Shown piece by piece: positions 5,331-6,741 of a stretch of 6,741 nt of DNA (the stretch's first letter is position 1; every line of letters begins with the position of its first letter). The stretch comes from Pedobacter sp. Lineage in GTDB: Bacteria; Bacteroidota; Bacteroidia; Sphingobacteriales; Sphingobacteriaceae. The DNA is taken from the NCBI GenBank assembly GCA_028287885.1, contig JAQBOT010000224.1, positions 1 through 6,741 of the forward strand. Direction: 5' to 3'. The notes below the pieces were generated by a model. The model did no database searches and was not told where the DNA came from. It was given only the letters and a program-made list of their open reading frames with translations. A program made the translations under genes and the position numbers.

Positions 5331-6251
5331 ATGAGCCTGATAATCATAGGTACTGTAGCTTTTGACGCTATTGAAACTCCGTTCGGAAAGACCGATAAGA
5401 TCGTAGGAGGAGCCGCAACCTACGCAAGTTTAGCTGCTTCTTACTTCTATAATAAGGTAAAAATCGTGGGTGTTGTAGGGGATGACTTTCAACAGGAAGA
5501 CGTAGTTAAGCTTAATCAGCATGGAATTGACACCGAGGGATTGCAGGTAAAGGTTGGTGAAAAGTCTTTTTTCTGGTCCGGAAAATACCACAACGACATG
5601 AATAGCCGAGACACATTGGCGACGGAGTTAAACGTTTTGGCTGACTTCGACCCGATTATTCCAGAAAGCTACCAGGACTGCGAATACCTGATGCTTGGTA
5701 ACTTGACACCTCAAATTCAGCAAACGGTGATAAGCCGCTTAAGAAAGCGACCGAAGCTGATTGTACTAGATACAATGAACTTCTGGATGGATGTAGCTAT
5801 GGACGATCTTTTGGAAACCATTAAGTTGATAGACGTTTTGACGATAAATGATGCTGAGGCACGCCAGCTTTCAGGTGAATACTCCCTTGTGAAAGCGGCT
5901 AAGAAGATATTGGCTATGGGCCCTAAGTATTTAATAATTAAAAAAGGAGAGCATGGCGCTTTGCTTTTCGGCGAGGATCAGGTGTTCTCTACCCCTGCCC
6001 TGCCCTTAGCAGAAGTATTTGACCCGACAGGTGCTGGTGATACCTTTGCTGGTGGCTTTATTGGCTACCTGGCTAAGGTTGGCACAATCAATTTTAACAA
6101 CATGAAAAATGCGATTGTTTACGGCTCTGCACTTGCCTCATTCTGCGTAGAGAAGTTCGGTACAGAAAGAATACTAAACCTGTCACAGGAAGAAGTAGCT
6201 GCCCGAATTAAAGAATTTGTAAACTTGAGTACTTTCACGATCGAAAACTAA
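5331..6251 (+). CDS. PfkB/ribokinase-family sugar or nucleoside kinase
   Basis: The 306-residue cytoplasmic kinase transfers phosphate from ATP to a sugar, sugar phosphate or nucleoside. The N-terminal half has a Rossmann-like start MSLIIIGTVAFDAI and the substrate-side glycine pair in VGGAATYAS (25-33). The signature PfkB motif 2, DPTGAGDTFAGG (231-242), holds the anion hole and the catalytic base D237. NDAEARQL (173-180) and IKKGEHGALLF (203-213) are also typical. Length and ends fit a complete member. The start at 5331 is the first ATG of the frame that gives the standard N-terminus, and the sequence before it is A/T-rich rather than Shine-Dalgarno-like. Substrate cannot be read: ribokinase, adenosine kinase and fructokinase branches all share these motifs, and no sugar transporter or catabolic gene is adjacent to decide. 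It converges on the b5-like gene across the terminator at 6308-6334. Confidence 0.9.
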   Translation: MSLIIIGTVAFDAIETPFGKTDKIVGGAATYASLAASYFYNKVKIVGVVGDDFQQEDVVKLNQHGIDTEGLQVKVGEKSFFWSGKYHNDMNSRDTLATELNVLADFDPIIPESYQDCEYLMLGNLTPQIQQTVISRLRKRPKLIVLDTMNFWMDVAMDDLLETIKLIDVLTINDAEARQLSGEYSLVKAAKKILAMGPKYLIIKKGEHGALLFGEDQVFSTPALPLAEVFDPTGAGDTFAGGFIGYLAKVGTINFNNMKNAIVYGSALASFCVEKFGTERILNLSQEEVAARIKEFVNLSTFTIEN

Positions 6252-6259
6252 CAATTGTC

Positions 6260-6296
6260 TGCCTATTGCGGCTTGCTCAGCTCTTGTGAATAGGCA
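6260..6296. repeat. Weak inverted repeat after the kinase gene
   Basis: TGCCTATT (6260-6267) and AATAGGCA (6289-6296) are 8-bp complementary arms around a 21-nt loop, starting 8 bp after the kinase stop. It has no U-tract and precedes the stronger terminator at 6308-6334. It may protect the transcript 3' end, or be chance. Confidence 0.3.
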
Positions 6297-6307
6297 ATTA
6301 TATGCCA

Positions 6308-6334
6308 AATAAGCCGTCCCTTGGACGGCTTATT
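6308..6334. terminator. Bidirectional terminator between kinase and b5-like genes
   Basis: AATAAGCCGTCC (6308-6319) and GGACGGCTTATT (6323-6334) form a perfect 12-bp stem with a 3-nt loop CTT. The right arm overlaps the stop codon (6335-6333) of the minus-strand gene by two bases. The tail is T/A-rich (TTATTATAT on the plus side) rather than a pure U-run, so efficiency is uncertain. The position between convergent genes and the GC-rich core support the call. Confidence 0.8.
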
Positions 6335-6560
6335 ATATCAATTTTGCTACTGCTTTGAACCGTCGAAACACTTCCTCCGTGTGAGGCGCGTCTTTGAGTT
6401 CTTCTGTTAAATCCTGCCCCGCCCAATGTTCGTAATGCTTGCCATTTGTCCAAAGACGGCTTTCGGAAACGTCGTAGATTACCCCTTTATAAGCAATCCA
6501 AATCTCTGGCTTATCTTGTCCGTTTCTTAACGCAAGTTGCTGCTTTGTGTAAACCTGCAT
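6333..6560 (-). CDS. Small cytochrome b5-like heme-binding domain protein, 75 aa
   Basis: Starting at ATG 6560-6558 the product MQVYTKQQLALRNGQDK... is 75 residues, one minimal cytochrome b5-like domain. IWIAYKGVIYDVSES (20-34) is the b5 core strand pair, and GQDLTEEL (48-55) followed by APH (58-60) corresponds to the GkDaT...H part, with H60 as probable heme ligand. The usual HPGG of the first ligand is absent; NGKHYEHW (39-46) stands there, with H42, Y43 and H45 as candidate ligands. It is probably a soluble cytoplasmic electron carrier or heme-binding subunit. A longer frame with a TTG start at 6638 adds 26 hydrophobic residues, but these overlap the upstream membrane gene in another frame and I reject them. 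The upstream gene's stop lies 1 bp before this ATG, so the two are probably co-transcribed and the b5-like protein may serve that membrane protein. Confidence 0.85.
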   Translation of the reverse strand: MQVYTKQQLALRNGQDKPEIWIAYKGVIYDVSESRLWTNGKHYEHWAGQDLTEELKDAPHTEEVFRRFKAVAKLI

Positions 6561-6561
6561 T

Positions 6562-6741
6562 TTAAGCTTGTCGTTTGAAATACTCAAAGCTAAATATGGC
6601 AACCAGGCTAATCCAAAGAAAAGTAAAGTAGCTTTCAAAAGGTATGTATGCTATTTTAAGTTCTATCGTTTGTGCGACTGTGTAATTGTAAATGGAAAGC
6701 AGGTTTACAGGAATGAAGATGAAAAGAAACACGATCAATGC
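6562..6741 (-). CDS. C-terminal part of a multi-pass membrane protein (partial)
   Basis: From the window edge the minus strand reads 59 codons to TAA at 6564-6562. They start ALIVFLFIFIPVNLLSIYNY and end FSFEYFKRQA. Two hydrophobic helices (about 1-17 and 37-52) are separated by a short loop holding IPFESYF, and the protein ends in a positively charged tail typical of the cytoplasmic side. The aromatic pattern IPFE...FEYFK reminds me of the lycopene cyclase domain of carotenoid synthesis (IP[IL]E...YE), but the match is weak and the rest is outside the window, so the family is left open. The frame competes with an overlapping hydrophobic frame that would extend the b5-like gene; this one is preferred because it is open to the edge, membrane-like throughout, and stops 1 bp before a proper ATG. 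Confidence 0.75.
   Translation of the reverse strand, partial: ALIVFLFIFIPVNLLSIYNYTVAQTIELKIAYIPFESYFTFLWISLVAIFSFEYFKRQA

Noticed and set aside
6561..6638. N-terminal hydrophobic extension of the b5-like gene starting at TTG 6638
   Set aside because: It overlaps the end of an upstream membrane gene in another frame, needs a TTG start, and a proper ATG lies 1 bp after that gene's stop.
1..6741. CRISPR array, insertion sequence, toxin-antitoxin or phage defence system
   Set aside because: No regularly spaced repeats, transposase motifs, terminal repeats or defence-family domains were seen. The HTH gene plus the 93-residue gene is convergent, not an operon, so it does not fit a usual toxin-antitoxin layout.

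Overview
The window looks like chromosome of a Bacteroidota species, most likely from the Sphingobacteriaceae (Pedobacter/Mucilaginibacter type). Four things point this way: moderate to low GC, A-rich sequence rather than strong Shine-Dalgarno sites before genes, a textbook Bacteroidetes promoter (TTG, 19 bp, TAACTTTG at 153-182), and the protein families present. The genus is an inference from gene style, not a database match.

Left part (1-1509): the last 19 codons of an upstream gene, a promoter with a leader of about 90 nt, and a 93-residue hypothetical gene. That gene runs tail to tail, with zero spacing, into a small helix-turn-helix regulator on the minus strand. The regulator's start region carries two copies of a TT-centred palindrome 21 bp apart, a plausible self-operator. 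A 591-bp stretch without a convincing gene follows.

Middle part (1510-5191): a complete membrane-bound polyprenyl-phosphate sugar-1-phosphate transferase (WcaJ/CpsE type), which starts exopolysaccharide repeat-unit synthesis, ends in a strong terminator. A minus-strand 2H phosphoesterase (ThpR/LigT-like) is divergent from a FAD-dependent alditol oxidase-like enzyme that carries a signal-like N-terminus. A 20-bp bidirectional terminator separates the oxidase from a minus-strand tRNA-Asn(GTT).

Right part (5192-6741): a PfkB/ribokinase-family kinase on the plus strand converges, across a bidirectional terminator, on a small cytochrome b5-like gene. The b5-like gene should start at 6560, not further upstream. 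The apparent N-terminal extension is a shadow of a separate membrane-protein gene whose last 59 codons lie at 6562-6741, one base upstream.

Most genes are single transcription units closed by their own terminators. The only clear operon is the membrane protein plus the b5-like protein. No mobile element, CRISPR array or defence system is visible. The most interesting points are the regulator/hypothetical pair in front of the exopolysaccharide gene and the corrected b5-like operon.
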